15,360 nucleotides of DNA from Metaruminococcus_A sp050943475 (GCA_050943475.1 JBMNPF010000019.1:1-15360), one strand, 5' to 3'; shown: positions 1 to 6,889, counted from the first letter of the stretch. Numbers and translations: made by a program. Notes: a model not told the origin generated them from the sequence alone.

Positions 1-52
1 TCATCCATTGGAACTTCATTGGAGCAGTCGAACTGCCCCAAGAACAGAAAAA

Positions 53-93
53 ATCGGCATAGCCGGATTTCTCCAAACTATGCCGATATTTTT
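53..93. terminator. Bidirectional intrinsic terminator
   Basis: A perfect 10-bp stem (53-62 pairs with 78-87, arm ATCGGCATAG) encloses a 15-nt loop. It has a T-run after it on the plus strand (89-93) and an A-run before it (47-53), which is a T-run on the minus strand. It lies about 60 nt past the stop of the minus-strand anti-sigma-like gene and can end that operon. The plus-strand tail suggests it could also serve a gene ending left of the window. Confidence 0.75.
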
Positions 94-151
94 CCAAGGA
101 ATAAAATCCCTTAGTGAGACACCCTTTCGCCATCCTTTTTTGAATGATGTT

Positions 152-898
152 CTATTGCAGGACTGATTTGAGCACGGCAACAAATTCTTCCTGCGCCAGC
201 CCCTCTGCGTTGACGCGGAAACCAACGCCTTGATAAAAAAATTCCGCATAGTAGAAAGCACCGTCTTCGGTGAGGCCGATATAAACCTCCTGCCCATTGA
301 TCACCGAGGGCTGCGATTCCCCGGAAAACAGAACGTCGGTGGGCGGAAGACGCCCCTTTGCCGCCTCCAGGTGTAGACCTTTTGTGTAATCCTCATTGGA
401 ATAGTTGAGGATGATGGTGTCATAGTAGACCTCCCCGCTTCCGCCGTCCCGCCGGAAAATCCCATCTTCTGTCTCCGATCCCCACTCGGTACAGCCTTCC
501 GGCGGCGTTGGGAAAATATTGATTCCAAAATAATCGTATAGCTGCTGATTGGACATAGGGACAAAGTCTTCCCAATTCAAGCCGATATCTGCGCGGGGAA
601 CCAACCGCGGTCCAATGGGGTTGATCCGGATATCATCCGGTTCCACAGTTGACGCGCTGGATTCCACACCGCCCTGTGCGCTGCCTGCCAGCTCAGAAAT
701 TCCAGGGCTGTTGTTCCAGGGGAACACCGCCGCAGCGGCGAGCGCCAGAACTGCGGTGCAGGCCGCCGCAGAGAGCCAGGATTTGCCCCGGTTTTTCCGC
801 AGGGTGGCCGGGCTCCCATTTAAGCAGGCACTCCGGACCGCCTCAAAATCCGGCATTTGCAGCTTTGCCGCACGTTGCAGCAATTCATGTTCTTTCAT
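152..898 (-). CDS. Putative membrane-anchored anti-sigma factor
   Basis: A 248-residue protein with a short N-terminal cytoplasmic part (about 1-40), one hydrophobic segment rich in Ala/Leu (about 41-60) and a long C-terminal part predicted to lie outside. The C-terminal end (pattern NGQEVYIG...YAEFFYQGVGFRV) resembles the extracytoplasmic DUF4367/DUF4179-type domains attached to anti-sigma factors in Firmicutes; this is my recognition by eye. The start overlaps the end of the upstream sigma gene by 14 nt, which implies translational coupling and a sigma/anti-sigma pair. I chose the ATG at 898 over the GTG at 907 because AAGGAAGG sits at a usual distance from the ATG but abuts the GTG. I see no zinc-binding HxxxCxxC anti-sigma motif in the N-terminal part, so the mode of sigma binding is unknown. 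Confidence 0.65.
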   Translation of the reverse strand: MKEHELLQRAAKLQMPDFEAVRSACLNGSPATLRKNRGKSWLSAAACTAVLALAAAAVFPWNNSPGISELAGSAQGGVESSASTVEPDDIRINPIGPRLVPRADIGLNWEDFVPMSNQQLYDYFGINIFPTPPEGCTEWGSETEDGIFRRDGGSGEVYYDTIILNYSNEDYTKGLHLEAAKGRLPPTDVLFSGESQPSVINGQEVYIGLTEDGAFYYAEFFYQGVGFRVNAEGLAQEEFVAVLKSVLQ

Positions 899-1439
899 GG
901 TTAACACCTTCCTTTCCGGTATAAAGTTCCCGCAGTTCCCGAATGGTGCGGTACAGTTTGTTTTTGACGTTGGCTTCGCTCATCGAAAGCAGCGCTGCAA
1001 TTTCAGGGATGCTCCGGTCCAGAGAATAGTAAAGATAAAAGATCTTCTGCACCTGCTGTGGCTTTTGGGAAAGGATTCCGCCAATTTCTGCTATGAGCGC
1101 AGCGGTGAAGGCGTCATCCTCCAGAGCGACCTCCGCTTGTTCCAAACAGGGTTCTTCCTCTGCCGGTTCAGGAATGGAAACGGCAGGCCTCAGCCGCCGG
1201 AGCAGCGAATAATGGCGGTAAACTTTCTGCCTGGCAAGTTTCATCACCAGTGCTTCCCCATTTTTGACATACTTTGTCCCCCGTTTGACCAAAAGGGCGT
1301 AAAGTTCAAGGTAAGTTTCTTGAAAGAGATCCCGGATATCTGCCGTGTTGCTGCATTTCGCAATGATAAAGCTCAAAACTTTTCGGTTGGTGGCATCATA
1401 AAGAGCGTTAAAAAGAGAGGTGGCTGCCTGGTCGACCAT
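885..1439 (-). CDS. ECF-type RNA polymerase sigma factor
   Basis: A 184-residue protein with the two-domain layout of group 4 (sigma-70 family) factors. A sigma-2-like segment near residues 10-65 includes DIRDLFQETYLELYALL, which fits the region 2.2 core-binding helix. A linker rich in Glu/Pro follows, and a sigma-4 helix-turn-helix lies near residues 138-170 (SIPEIAALLSMSEANVKNKL then YRTIRELREL). The factor would redirect RNA polymerase to a small regulon in response to the signal sensed by the downstream membrane protein. The ATG at 1439 is preferred to the GTG at 1451 because AAAGGCGG overlaps the GTG but lies upstream of the ATG. The family normally autoregulates, but I could not identify a convincing ECF promoter upstream. 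Confidence 0.8.
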   Translation of the reverse strand: MVDQAATSLFNALYDATNRKVLSFIIAKCSNTADIRDLFQETYLELYALLVKRGTKYVKNGEALVMKLARQKVYRHYSLLRRLRPAVSIPEPAEEEPCLEQAEVALEDDAFTAALIAEIGGILSQKPQQVQKIFYLYYSLDRSIPEIAALLSMSEANVKNKLYRTIRELRELYTGKEGVNHERT

Positions 1440-1739
1440 ATTCAAATTCACCGCCTTTCACTTTATAAGCGTGCGAAAACGCAGCAATCGTTTCACACAG
1501 ATAAAAAATTCGCAGTATTTTTTGCATTTGCGTCCTCTTGTTCTTAAACCGCCGGAACAATCACTCCTCCGGAAAGGCATGGTCTCGCCTCTTGTCAATA
1601 GCAGCATACATTTGAAGATCCTCTTTTGCGCTGGCCAGTTCCTGTTCAACAAGGTTAAGCCCTGCATGCAAAAACCACCCGGCGACACTTTTACCGGGTG
1701 GTTTTCAGCAGTTTATAAATTTGACAAAGCGGTTTGTCT
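1440..1739. other. Gene-poor stretch with possible small ORF remnant
   Basis: This 300-nt stretch holds the tfoX-type terminator and the unlocated promoter region of the sigma operon. On the minus strand, the frame ending at the TGA at 1561-1563 stays open from about 1703. It encodes a hydrophilic, charged tail (LNLVEQELASAKEDL, then QMYAAIDKRRDHAFPEE) that reads more like protein than noise. Its only possible start is a TTG near 1671 without a ribosome binding site, and its 5' part runs through the terminator hairpin. It could be the 3' remnant of a lost gene. I do not recognise a family. Confidence 0.25.
1671..1705 (-). terminator. Intrinsic terminator after the TfoX-like gene
   Basis: A perfect 12-bp stem (1671-1682 with 1694-1705, arm AAAACCACCCGG) has an 11-nt loop. 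On the minus strand it ends in GGTTTTTG, a U-tract. It lies 35 nt past the stop of the TfoX-like gene. A second small inverted repeat (GACAAA/TTTGTC, 1723-1738) sits between the stop codon and this hairpin. Confidence 0.85.
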
Positions 1740-2057
1740 TTATTTCTTCCGCGGTTTGGGGGCAGGCAATTCATCGTACATGGCTCGAAACAAGCCTGAC
1801 AAATATTCTTTGTCATTCACTCTGTCCACAAGCAACATTTGCTTCGCACCCTCGTACGGACGCTCATACGGCGCCCCTGGCAGATACAAAACCGCAGCCT
1901 TCACCGGTTTTACCAACAGCCGGTTGTCGTAAATGCCGCCGACAATTTTTCCGCGGTAGGTTAAAATAAATTCGCCCATCATTGCCCGATAGGAGATCTC
2001 CTCCAAGCCAGACAACCCTTCCAATACAGTCCATAAATATTCCCGCGTTGAAGCCAT
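1740..2057 (-). CDS. TfoX/Sxy N-terminal domain protein
   Basis: A 105-residue protein that matches the stand-alone TfoX N-terminal domain proteins common in Firmicutes. It has a short helix (EYLWTVLEGLSGLEEI), then the hallmark strand-rich stretch YRAMMGEFILTYRGKIVGGI, YDNRLLVKPV, and a C-terminal helix, ending in a basic tail (PKPRKK). In Haemophilus and E. coli the full-length TfoX/Sxy is a competence regulator. The single-domain clostridial proteins have no established function, so no competence role should be read from this. The frame stays open upstream to 2225, but the ATG at 2057 is preceded by GGAAAGGTG at a good distance and homologous proteins begin at this MAS-type start. It appears monocistronic, with its own terminator downstream. 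Confidence 0.85.
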   Translation of the reverse strand: MASTREYLWTVLEGLSGLEEISYRAMMGEFILTYRGKIVGGIYDNRLLVKPVKAAVLYLPGAPYERPYEGAKQMLLVDRVNDKEYLSGLFRAMYDELPAPKPRKK

Positions 2058-2266
2058 ATGTTTCACCTTTCCGCATGCAGTCCCGGCGAAACAAGCTGTC
2101 CTTTCACCCTGCAGCAAACAACCAGCTTCATTTTTTCCGCCGCCTAAAAATCCCCGCTGCATTTTTAGCACCAGTTTTACCGAAAAAAAGAATAAAACCA
2201 GAAAACAGAAAGAAACTAAACGCAAACAGGAAAACGGCGGAACCGCCGAAATCGAGGTGTTTACAT

Positions 2267-2443
2267 TTGAATCTCATTTGGTGCAGCAAACCGTGCCAAT
2301 ACCAAAGCGAGGGCATTTGCACGCTGGAACGCATTACCGCGCCAACCGCCAGCACCGGCCAGGGCTGCTGTTATTTTGTGCCCCTGGGCAAAAAACGTGA
2401 GGGAAAAAGCCCCGGCCGCCGCGGCGTGCAAAAGCCGCGTTAA
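2267..2443 (+). CDS. Small Cys-rich protein (TTG start)
   Basis: A 58-residue protein with five cysteines spaced C-x3-C-x7-C-x15-CC (residues 6, 10, 18, 34, 35) in the core WCSKPCQYQSEGICTLE ... GCCYFVPL, followed by a basic tail (GKKREGKSPGRRG). The pattern is that of short clostridial proteins that databases often misname hydroxymyristoyl-ACP dehydratase. The cysteines look like a metal-binding or disulfide knuckle, and no enzymatic role is implied. The TTG start is supported by GAGGTG seven nt upstream (2254-2259); no ATG gives a sensible N-terminus. It converges with radA, and the two stop codons overlap within the TTAA at 2440-2443. An opposite-strand hydrophobic reading frame here is a shadow. 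Confidence 0.7.
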   Translation: MNLIWCSKPCQYQSEGICTLERITAPTASTGQGCCYFVPLGKKREGKSPGRRGVQKPR

Positions 2444-3819
2444 TCAAAGGCGGCGGCAATGGCCTGCTTAAGACTGCTCACACCAACAATATCCAGCCCG
2501 TCGAGATTCTGCACTGCACCGAGCGCCTTAAGGGCCTGCTTTGGCACCAGGCATCTGCTGAACCCCAGGCGTTTTGCCTCCTTGACCCGCTGGGTAATGC
2601 TGGATACCGACCGGATTTCCCCCGCCAGGCCAAGCTCTCCAAAAGCGAGCAGACCGTCGTCAATGGGTTTGTCCCGCAGGCTGGAAATAAGCGCCAGCGC
2701 AATGGAGAGGTCTGCTGCAGGCTCGTCCAGCCGCAGACCGCCGACAATGTTGATGTAGGTGTCCAGCGCGCCGAAAAAGTAACCGGCGCGTTTTTCCAGC
2801 ACAGCAATGAGCAGCGACATACGGTTGTAATCAAAGCCGGTTGCCATGCGGCGCGGCGTGCCAAAGCCGGTCTTGGTGACAAGGGCCTGCACCTCCGCCA
2901 TAATGGGGCGGCTGCCCTCCATTACGCAGGCGACGCAGGTGCCGCTCACCCCGGTGGGGCGGCCGGAAAGCAGCATCATAGAGGGGTTCTCCACCTCGCT
3001 CAGGCCGGTGTCCAGCATTTCAAACACGCCGATTTCATTGGTGGAACCATAACGGTTTTTTACCGCCCGCAGGATGCGGTAGGAAAAGTTGCGGTCGCCT
3101 TCAAAATAAAGCACAGCGTCCACAATGTGCTCCAGAACCTTTGGCCCGGCAATGGCTCCATCCTTGTTGACATGGCCGACCAGGAACATCGGCACTTCTT
3201 CGGATTTGGCGGTGCGCATCAGCGCAGAGGTGCATTCCCGCACCTGGGTGACACTGCCCGACGACGAATTGACCTGTGCGAGATTCATGGTTTGAATCGA
3301 GTCGATGATGACAACATCCGGTTTTTGCACCAGAATGGTCTGGATGATGGTATCGACGTCGGTTTGGGATATGATGTAAAGGTTTTCACTCTCTACCCCG
3401 AGGCGCTGGGCGCGCAGCTTGAGCTGGCGCACCGACTCCTCGCCGGATACATACAAAATGCTGTGCTCCTGCCCGATGTATTCGCAAATTTGCAGCAGCA
3501 AAGTGGATTTACCAATGCCGGGATCGCCGCTCAGCAGGTTGATGGAGCCTTTGACCAGCCCCCCGCCGAGCACGCGGTCAAATTCTTCCAAGCCGGTGTG
3601 GTAACGCACTTCGGATTCGGTGTCAATCTCGCTGATGCGCAGCGGCGCAGCGGCCGGCACGGCAGAGGGCGCCGCTCTCAAATTTTTAGCCGGGGCGGCC
3701 TGTACCTGCACCTGCAGCTCAAAGGTGTTCCATTCGTTGCAGGACGGGCACTTCCCGTTCCATTTGGCGGCCTCATAGCCGCAGTTGGTGCAGACATAAA
3801 CTTCCTTGGTTTTGGGCAT
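2440..3819 (-). CDS. radA: DNA repair protein RadA (Sms)
   Basis: A 459-residue protein of normal family length. It begins with a C4 zinc finger (Cys10, Cys13, Cys24, Cys27). A RecA-like ATPase core follows with Walker A GDPGIGKST at 98-106 and Walker B VVIIDS at about 169-174. The RadA signature reads KNRYG at 254-258, where most members have KNRFG. The C-terminal part (about 285-459) is the Lon-protease-like domain (FGELGLAGEIR...). RadA is a DnaB-like branch-migration helicase that processes recombination intermediates. AAGGAG sits 6 nt before the ATG. It is 18 nt downstream of cwlD and so probably co-transcribed with it. In many Firmicutes radA instead lies near disA and clpC, so the pairing here is less usual. 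Confidence 0.97.
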   Translation of the reverse strand: MPKTKEVYVCTNCGYEAAKWNGKCPSCNEWNTFELQVQVQAAPAKNLRAAPSAVPAAAPLRISEIDTESEVRYHTGLEEFDRVLGGGLVKGSINLLSGDPGIGKSTLLLQICEYIGQEHSILYVSGEESVRQLKLRAQRLGVESENLYIISQTDVDTIIQTILVQKPDVVIIDSIQTMNLAQVNSSSGSVTQVRECTSALMRTAKSEEVPMFLVGHVNKDGAIAGPKVLEHIVDAVLYFEGDRNFSYRILRAVKNRYGSTNEIGVFEMLDTGLSEVENPSMMLLSGRPTGVSGTCVACVMEGSRPIMAEVQALVTKTGFGTPRRMATGFDYNRMSLLIAVLEKRAGYFFGALDTYINIVGGLRLDEPAADLSIALALISSLRDKPIDDGLLAFGELGLAGEIRSVSSITQRVKEAKRLGFSRCLVPKQALKALGAVQNLDGLDIVGVSSLKQAIAAAFD

Positions 3820-3837
3820 GGTTTTCTCCTTGCAGTA

Positions 3838-4548
3838 TCAGGCCAGAAGGTAATCCATCAGGCCGGTAAAAATGGTAAAAGCCACCTTGGAGCGGTACTC
3901 CTCATCCAGAAGCAGCGCCTCTTCGGCGGGATTTGACGTAAAACCGCATTCGCACAAAACGGCAGGCACCTCGGCGTGGAACAGCAAAAACAGGTTGCTT
4001 TCCGCTGGCTTGATCTTCCGCTGGTTCTCCGGCTGGAGCTGAAGGACAAAGGCGGACTGAATGGACTGCGCCAGTTCCTTGGAAGCGTCAAGGTTCGGGC
4101 TGTAAAACACCTGTGCGCCGTGAACCGAGGAATCCTCATACCGGTTCAAATGTACCGAAAGGACCAAGGCGGTTGGGTCTTCGTTGTAAATGGCAAGCCG
4201 GTTGTACAGGTCGGAACGCTTCTGCTCGCCAACACTTCCGACATTCTCGTCATGGATGGAGCGATCGTCCTCCCTGGTCATAACGACGTTGAAGCCGGAC
4301 ATACGTAACAGATCGCGCAGCTTCAGGGAAATGTCGAGGTTCAAATCCTTCTCAATGCTGCCGCTGTACCCAATGGTACCTCCGTCCGCCCCGCCGTGTC
4401 CGGGATCGATGACAATGGTGCGGTAAGAAGCGACGTTGCCCGTAACCGGGGCAGCTTGGTCGATGTGCAAAACAGCGGTGATAAGGAATAAAGCTGCCAG
4501 CGGAACCAAAACCGCAACTGCAGCTTTATACAAATATTCTCTCTTCAT
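3838..4548 (-). CDS. cwlD: N-acetylmuramoyl-L-alanine amidase CwlD
   Basis: An amidase_3-family zinc hydrolase of 236 residues from the chosen start. After an N-terminal membrane anchor or signal (about 8-27, AAVAVLVPLAALFLIT), the catalytic domain shows DPGHGGADGG with zinc His51, Glu66, SVHLNR with zinc His133, and the catalytic Glu200 in LCECGFTSNP, numbered from the ATG at 4548. CwlD removes the stem peptide from muramic acid during spore cortex synthesis so that muramic-delta-lactam can form, making the cortex sensitive to germination enzymes. The size and compact layout fit CwlD rather than longer cell-separation amidases. A GTG at 4557 would add three residues; I prefer the ATG because GGATGGGTGG lies just upstream of it. 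A sigma-E-like promoter is present 30-60 nt upstream. Confidence 0.9.
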   Translation of the reverse strand: MKREYLYKAAVAVLVPLAALFLITAVLHIDQAAPVTGNVASYRTIVIDPGHGGADGGTIGYSGSIEKDLNLDISLKLRDLLRMSGFNVVMTREDDRSIHDENVGSVGEQKRSDLYNRLAIYNEDPTALVLSVHLNRYEDSSVHGAQVFYSPNLDASKELAQSIQSAFVLQLQPENQRKIKPAESNLFLLFHAEVPAVLCECGFTSNPAEEALLLDEEYRSKVAFTIFTGLMDYLLA

Positions 4549-4579
4549 ACGGGCCACCCATCCACATTCATGATAATTC

Positions 4580-4609
4580 AGTGTATGTGAGACGCCCGTT
4601 TTATTATGC
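4580..4609 (-). promoter_or_regulatory. Candidate sigma-E (sporulation) promoter of cwlD
   Basis: On the minus strand, GCATAAT (4609-4603) and CATACACT (4587-4580) are separated by 15 nt. The B. subtilis mother-cell factor sigma-E consensus is KMATATT, 13-15 nt, CATACANT. The -10 here matches fully and the -35 differs at one base. The predicted start lies about 25 nt before the cwlD ATG. B. subtilis cwlD is known to be transcribed in the mother cell, so position and gene identity agree. Confidence 0.6.
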
Positions 4610-4610
4610 G

Positions 4611-5189
4611 TTATTTTTTGTTGCGCCCGCCGTCTTTATACAGGATTTTGTCCGAGATAAAAATGCCCTTATAACCTATGGTATAGGCAAAGTGACAGAC
4701 AAACGGAATAATGAGGTCAAGCAGGAACATGAGCGCCAGGTGCCACCAGGAAAGGTCAATGGCGTAAGCGCTGGGCGCAACAATGGAAATCAGCGGCCAG
4801 AAAAAGGGATTGAGCACCCGGTACACGAAAAAGTTGTCCGGTAGGATGCCCAAATTCATCAGAACAAGCCAGACGGTCATAAGGAGAAACGGCGCACCGG
4901 CAACCAGGCCCGCTTTCAGGCCATAGAGCTTATCCGGGCGGAGGTTGTTGCGTTCAAAATAGCCCCGGTCCTTGCTTCCGCGCAGGAACATGGGCGAATA
5001 GAGGAAGGCAATGAGGATGGCGAGGACAATAATTTCCAAAATCCAAAGCAGCCAGGTATACTGGAACAGCATCATGGTTGAAACCAAAAGAATATCGCAG
5101 CAGAACATGGCGAGCAGCACCTTGACGAGCATTTTTCCGCCCATCCCCCATGCGCTTGGCCGTTTGGATACAGCGTTGTCAAAATTCAT
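4611..5189 (-). CDS. Polytopic membrane protein, unknown function
   Basis: A 192-residue protein with four to five hydrophobic segments (about 21-41, 44-66, 94-116, possibly 127-147, and 149-170). Between the second and third lies a basic cytoplasmic-type loop (LRGSKDRGYFERNNLRPDKL), and the protein ends in a lysine/arginine-rich tail (KDGGRNKK). I do not recognise the family, and no catalytic motif is evident. GAGGA sits about 7 nt before the ATG. A perfect consensus promoter is immediately upstream, so the gene should be well expressed in growing cells. cwlD follows after 62 nt without a visible terminator, so read-through from this gene into cwlD-radA is possible. Confidence 0.8.
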   Translation of the reverse strand: MNFDNAVSKRPSAWGMGGKMLVKVLLAMFCCDILLVSTMMLFQYTWLLWILEIIVLAILIAFLYSPMFLRGSKDRGYFERNNLRPDKLYGLKAGLVAGAPFLLMTVWLVLMNLGILPDNFFVYRVLNPFFWPLISIVAPSAYAIDLSWWHLALMFLLDLIIPFVCHFAYTIGYKGIFISDKILYKDGGRNKK

Positions 5190-5234
5190 TCCATTTCCTC
5201 GTTTCTTTTCCCGCAGGATTATTGCAATGTTTTT

Positions 5235-5263
5235 ATTATAACGGAATTAAAACCCGGTGTCAA
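5235..5263 (-). promoter_or_regulatory. Perfect consensus housekeeping promoter
   Basis: On the minus strand, TTGACA (5263-5258) and TATAAT (5240-5235) are separated by exactly 17 nt. Both hexamers are perfect sigma-A consensus. The -35 hexamer is one arm of the perfect palindrome TGTCAATTTGACA (5258-5270), which could be an operator. The promoter sits 46 nt upstream of the membrane protein start at 5189. Confidence 0.9.
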
Positions 5264-5365
5264 TTTGACAAAAGCACCCCGCGCCATGGCTTCTTTTTAC
5301 CGGCCTTCTTTGGCGCCAGACATCCAAAACCGTTGTTCCCCTGCTTTTAGCGAACTGCAAAACAT

Positions 5366-5400
5366 AAAAAGCCGGGCGGCCAAAGATTGACCGCCCGGGC
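5366..5400 (-). terminator. Intrinsic terminator after the DUF362 gene
   Basis: A GC-rich stem (CCGGGCGG at 5372-5379 with CCGCCCGG at 5391-5398) is followed on the minus strand by GCTTTTTATG. It begins 11 nt past the stop of the iron-sulfur protein gene. Confidence 0.85.
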
Positions 5401-5410
5401 TGGAGTATTT

Positions 5411-6538
5411 TTATTTTATGGTCACAATTTCATAACCTCTGCTGCCGAGGCCGATTTTTTCTGCATGTTCCATGCAGGCTTTCCAGTCGCTTTCCGGCGT
5501 GGTGTTGATGAAATGGTCGTGATGATCGTGGAAAGAAGCGTCGTGCATATTATCATCCAGCAGGCTGCCTTTGTTGACCGGCTGGGCGTTGCAGGCGTCA
5601 GCACAGGCCATATCCAGCGCGACCGGATCAAAGGAAGCAAACATGCCGATGTCCGGGATAATAGGCGCGTCATTCTCCGCGTGGCAGTCGCAGAACGGGG
5701 AAACGTCCATAACAATGTTGATATGGAACTGCGGGCGGCCGTCTACAACGGCTTTAGCGTACTCCGCCATCTTTTTGCCGAGCATTTCCGCCGCGCCGTA
5801 GTTGTCGTTCGCAATGGCGTCAACAAAACAGGCGCCAATGCAGCGGCCGCAGCCAACACATTTGTTGTGGTCAATCTGCGCTTTGCGGTTTTCATCAAAG
5901 GAAATGGCACTGTGCGCACAGTTTTTGGCGCAAATTTTACAGCCGCGGCAGATGGATTTATCAATATCCGGCTTGCCGTCGCAGTGCTGCTCCATTTTGC
6001 CGGCGCGGGAGCCGCAACCCATGCCGAGGTTTTTAATGGCGCCGCCGAACCCGGCAACCTCATGGCCTTTAAAGTGGTTGAGTGAAACAACAATGTCCGC
6101 ATCCATAACGGCGCGGCCAATTTTTGCCTCTTTGACATATTCGCCGCCCACAACCGGAACGAGCGCTTCATCGGTGCCCTTCAGGCCGTCTGCAATGATG
6201 ATGGGGCACCCGGTGGAATACGGGGTGAAGCCGTTTTCATAAGCCGCTTCAAGGTGATCCAGAGCATTTTTGCGGCGGCCAACGTACAGGGTGTTGCAGT
6301 CGGTCAGAAACGGCCGTCCACCCTGTTCCTTGATGTAATCCGCCACAACCTTGGCAAAATTCGGGCGGAGAAACGCAAGATTCCCCGGCTCGCCAAAGTG
6401 GATTTTAATTGCGGTAAATTTCTCGTTGAAATCAATTTCCCCAATGCCGGCTGTAACCATGAGCTTGCGGAGCTTCTGGAGCAGGTTCATGTCCGGGTAA
6501 GCGCGCATATTGGTGAAATAAACCTTGGACTTGTTCAT
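5411..6538 (-). CDS. DUF362-domain protein with 2[4Fe-4S] ferredoxin domain
   Basis: A 375-residue protein. The DUF362 part surrounds a ferredoxin insert with two CX2CX2CX3C clusters, Cys197/200/203/207 and Cys227/230/233/237, spaced like a clostridial 2[4Fe-4S] ferredoxin. The DUF362 core shows KIHFGEPGN near the N-terminus, VVSLNHFKGHEVAGFGGAIK at about 150-169, and the C-terminal FASFDPVALDMACADAC. A His/Asp-rich stretch near the end (DASFHDHHDHF) may bind metal. The fold implies an electron-transfer or redox enzyme in the cytosol; substrate and partner are unknown for this family. The ribosome binding site is weak (GTGGGA well upstream of the ATG). No clear promoter is seen, so it may be transcribed from the tRNA-Gln promoter or from an unrecognised one. 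Confidence 0.9.
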   Translation of the reverse strand: MNKSKVYFTNMRAYPDMNLLQKLRKLMVTAGIGEIDFNEKFTAIKIHFGEPGNLAFLRPNFAKVVADYIKEQGGRPFLTDCNTLYVGRRKNALDHLEAAYENGFTPYSTGCPIIIADGLKGTDEALVPVVGGEYVKEAKIGRAVMDADIVVSLNHFKGHEVAGFGGAIKNLGMGCGSRAGKMEQHCDGKPDIDKSICRGCKICAKNCAHSAISFDENRKAQIDHNKCVGCGRCIGACFVDAIANDNYGAAEMLGKKMAEYAKAVVDGRPQFHINIVMDVSPFCDCHAENDAPIIPDIGMFASFDPVALDMACADACNAQPVNKGSLLDDNMHDASFHDHHDHFINTTPESDWKACMEHAEKIGLGSRGYEIVTIK

Positions 6539-6612
6539 TGCTTAATTCCCACTTTCTGTTGAATGTTTTGTAAAAACGGCAGCCTCTCACCACCGTTTAC
6601 AGACAAATAAAA

Positions 6613-6650
6613 GGAGAATACCGACTGCTGATTCAGCAACCGGTATTCTC
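6613..6650 (-). terminator. Terminator of tRNA-Gln
   Basis: The arms AGAATACC (6615-6622) and GGTATTCT (6642-6649) enclose an inner hairpin (TGCTGA/TCAGCA). On the minus strand it ends CTCCTTTTATTTG. It starts about 5 nt after the CCA end of the tRNA. Confidence 0.8.
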
Positions 6651-6654
6651 TTTG

Positions 6655-6730
6655 TGGTTGGGGTGGAAGGATTTGAACCCTCGGAATGACGGGGCCAGAA
6701 CCCGCTGCCTTACCACTTGGCTACACCCCA
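6655..6730 (-). tRNA. tRNA-Gln (anticodon CUG)
   Basis: Read on the minus strand, it folds as a full cloverleaf. The acceptor is TGGGGTG/CACCCCA with discriminator A and an encoded CCA (6657-6655). The D-arm is GCC...GGC. The anticodon stem is GCGGG/CCCGT with loop TTCTGGC, giving anticodon CTG. The T-arm is GAGGG-TTCAAAT-CCTTC. Identity is glutamine. The variable region counts six nt (CATTCC) rather than the usual five. It has its own promoter about 70 nt upstream and its own terminator. Confidence 0.95.
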
Positions 6731-6797
6731 ATATGAGCAAAAAAATAAACACACAACAGCATGTCTACTTTTTCTGTTCACTCACGGAACGTTTATT

Positions 6798-6826
6798 ATT
6801 ATATCCAAAGCAAGAAAAAAAGTCAA
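6798..6826 (-). promoter_or_regulatory. Promoter of tRNA-Gln
   Basis: On the minus strand, TTGACT (6826-6821), a 17-nt spacer and TATAAT (6803-6798). The expected start leaves a leader of about 60 nt before the tRNA, to be removed by processing. It lies just past the terminator of the upstream operon. Confidence 0.88.
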
Positions 6827-6848
6827 GTATTTTTTTACAAAAATTTAG

Positions 6849-6888
6849 AAAAGGCGCGGCTTGCCGTTTTAAACAGGCTGCGCCTTTT
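6849..6888 (-). terminator. Terminator of the moxR-DUF58-DUF4129 operon
   Basis: The stem AAAAGGCGC (6849-6857) pairs with GCGCCTTTT (6880-6888) around a 22-nt loop that can pair further. On the minus strand it ends CGCCTTTTCTAAATTTTT. It begins one base after the stop codon of the last operon gene. Confidence 0.8.
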
Positions 6889-6889
6889 T

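Noticed and set aside
2..19. Minus-strand ATG at 19 (MKFQWM), which could start a gene leaving the window
   Set aside because: Only six codons are visible and no ribosome binding site lies at the right distance.
1440..1500. Possible autoregulated ECF promoter upstream of the sigma gene (GAAAC ... CGCAC)
   Set aside because: The spacing is 14 nt rather than about 16 and the -10 is a poor match.
1723..1738. GACAAA/TTTGTC inverted repeat after the TfoX-like gene
   Set aside because: Only six base pairs and no clean U-tract; probably incidental next to the strong terminator.
2128..2355. Hydrophobic minus-strand frame of 75 residues opposite the Cys-rich gene
   Set aside because: No ribosome binding site and no recognisable family; the plus-strand frame has a good start site and a conserved Cys pattern, so this is probably its shadow.
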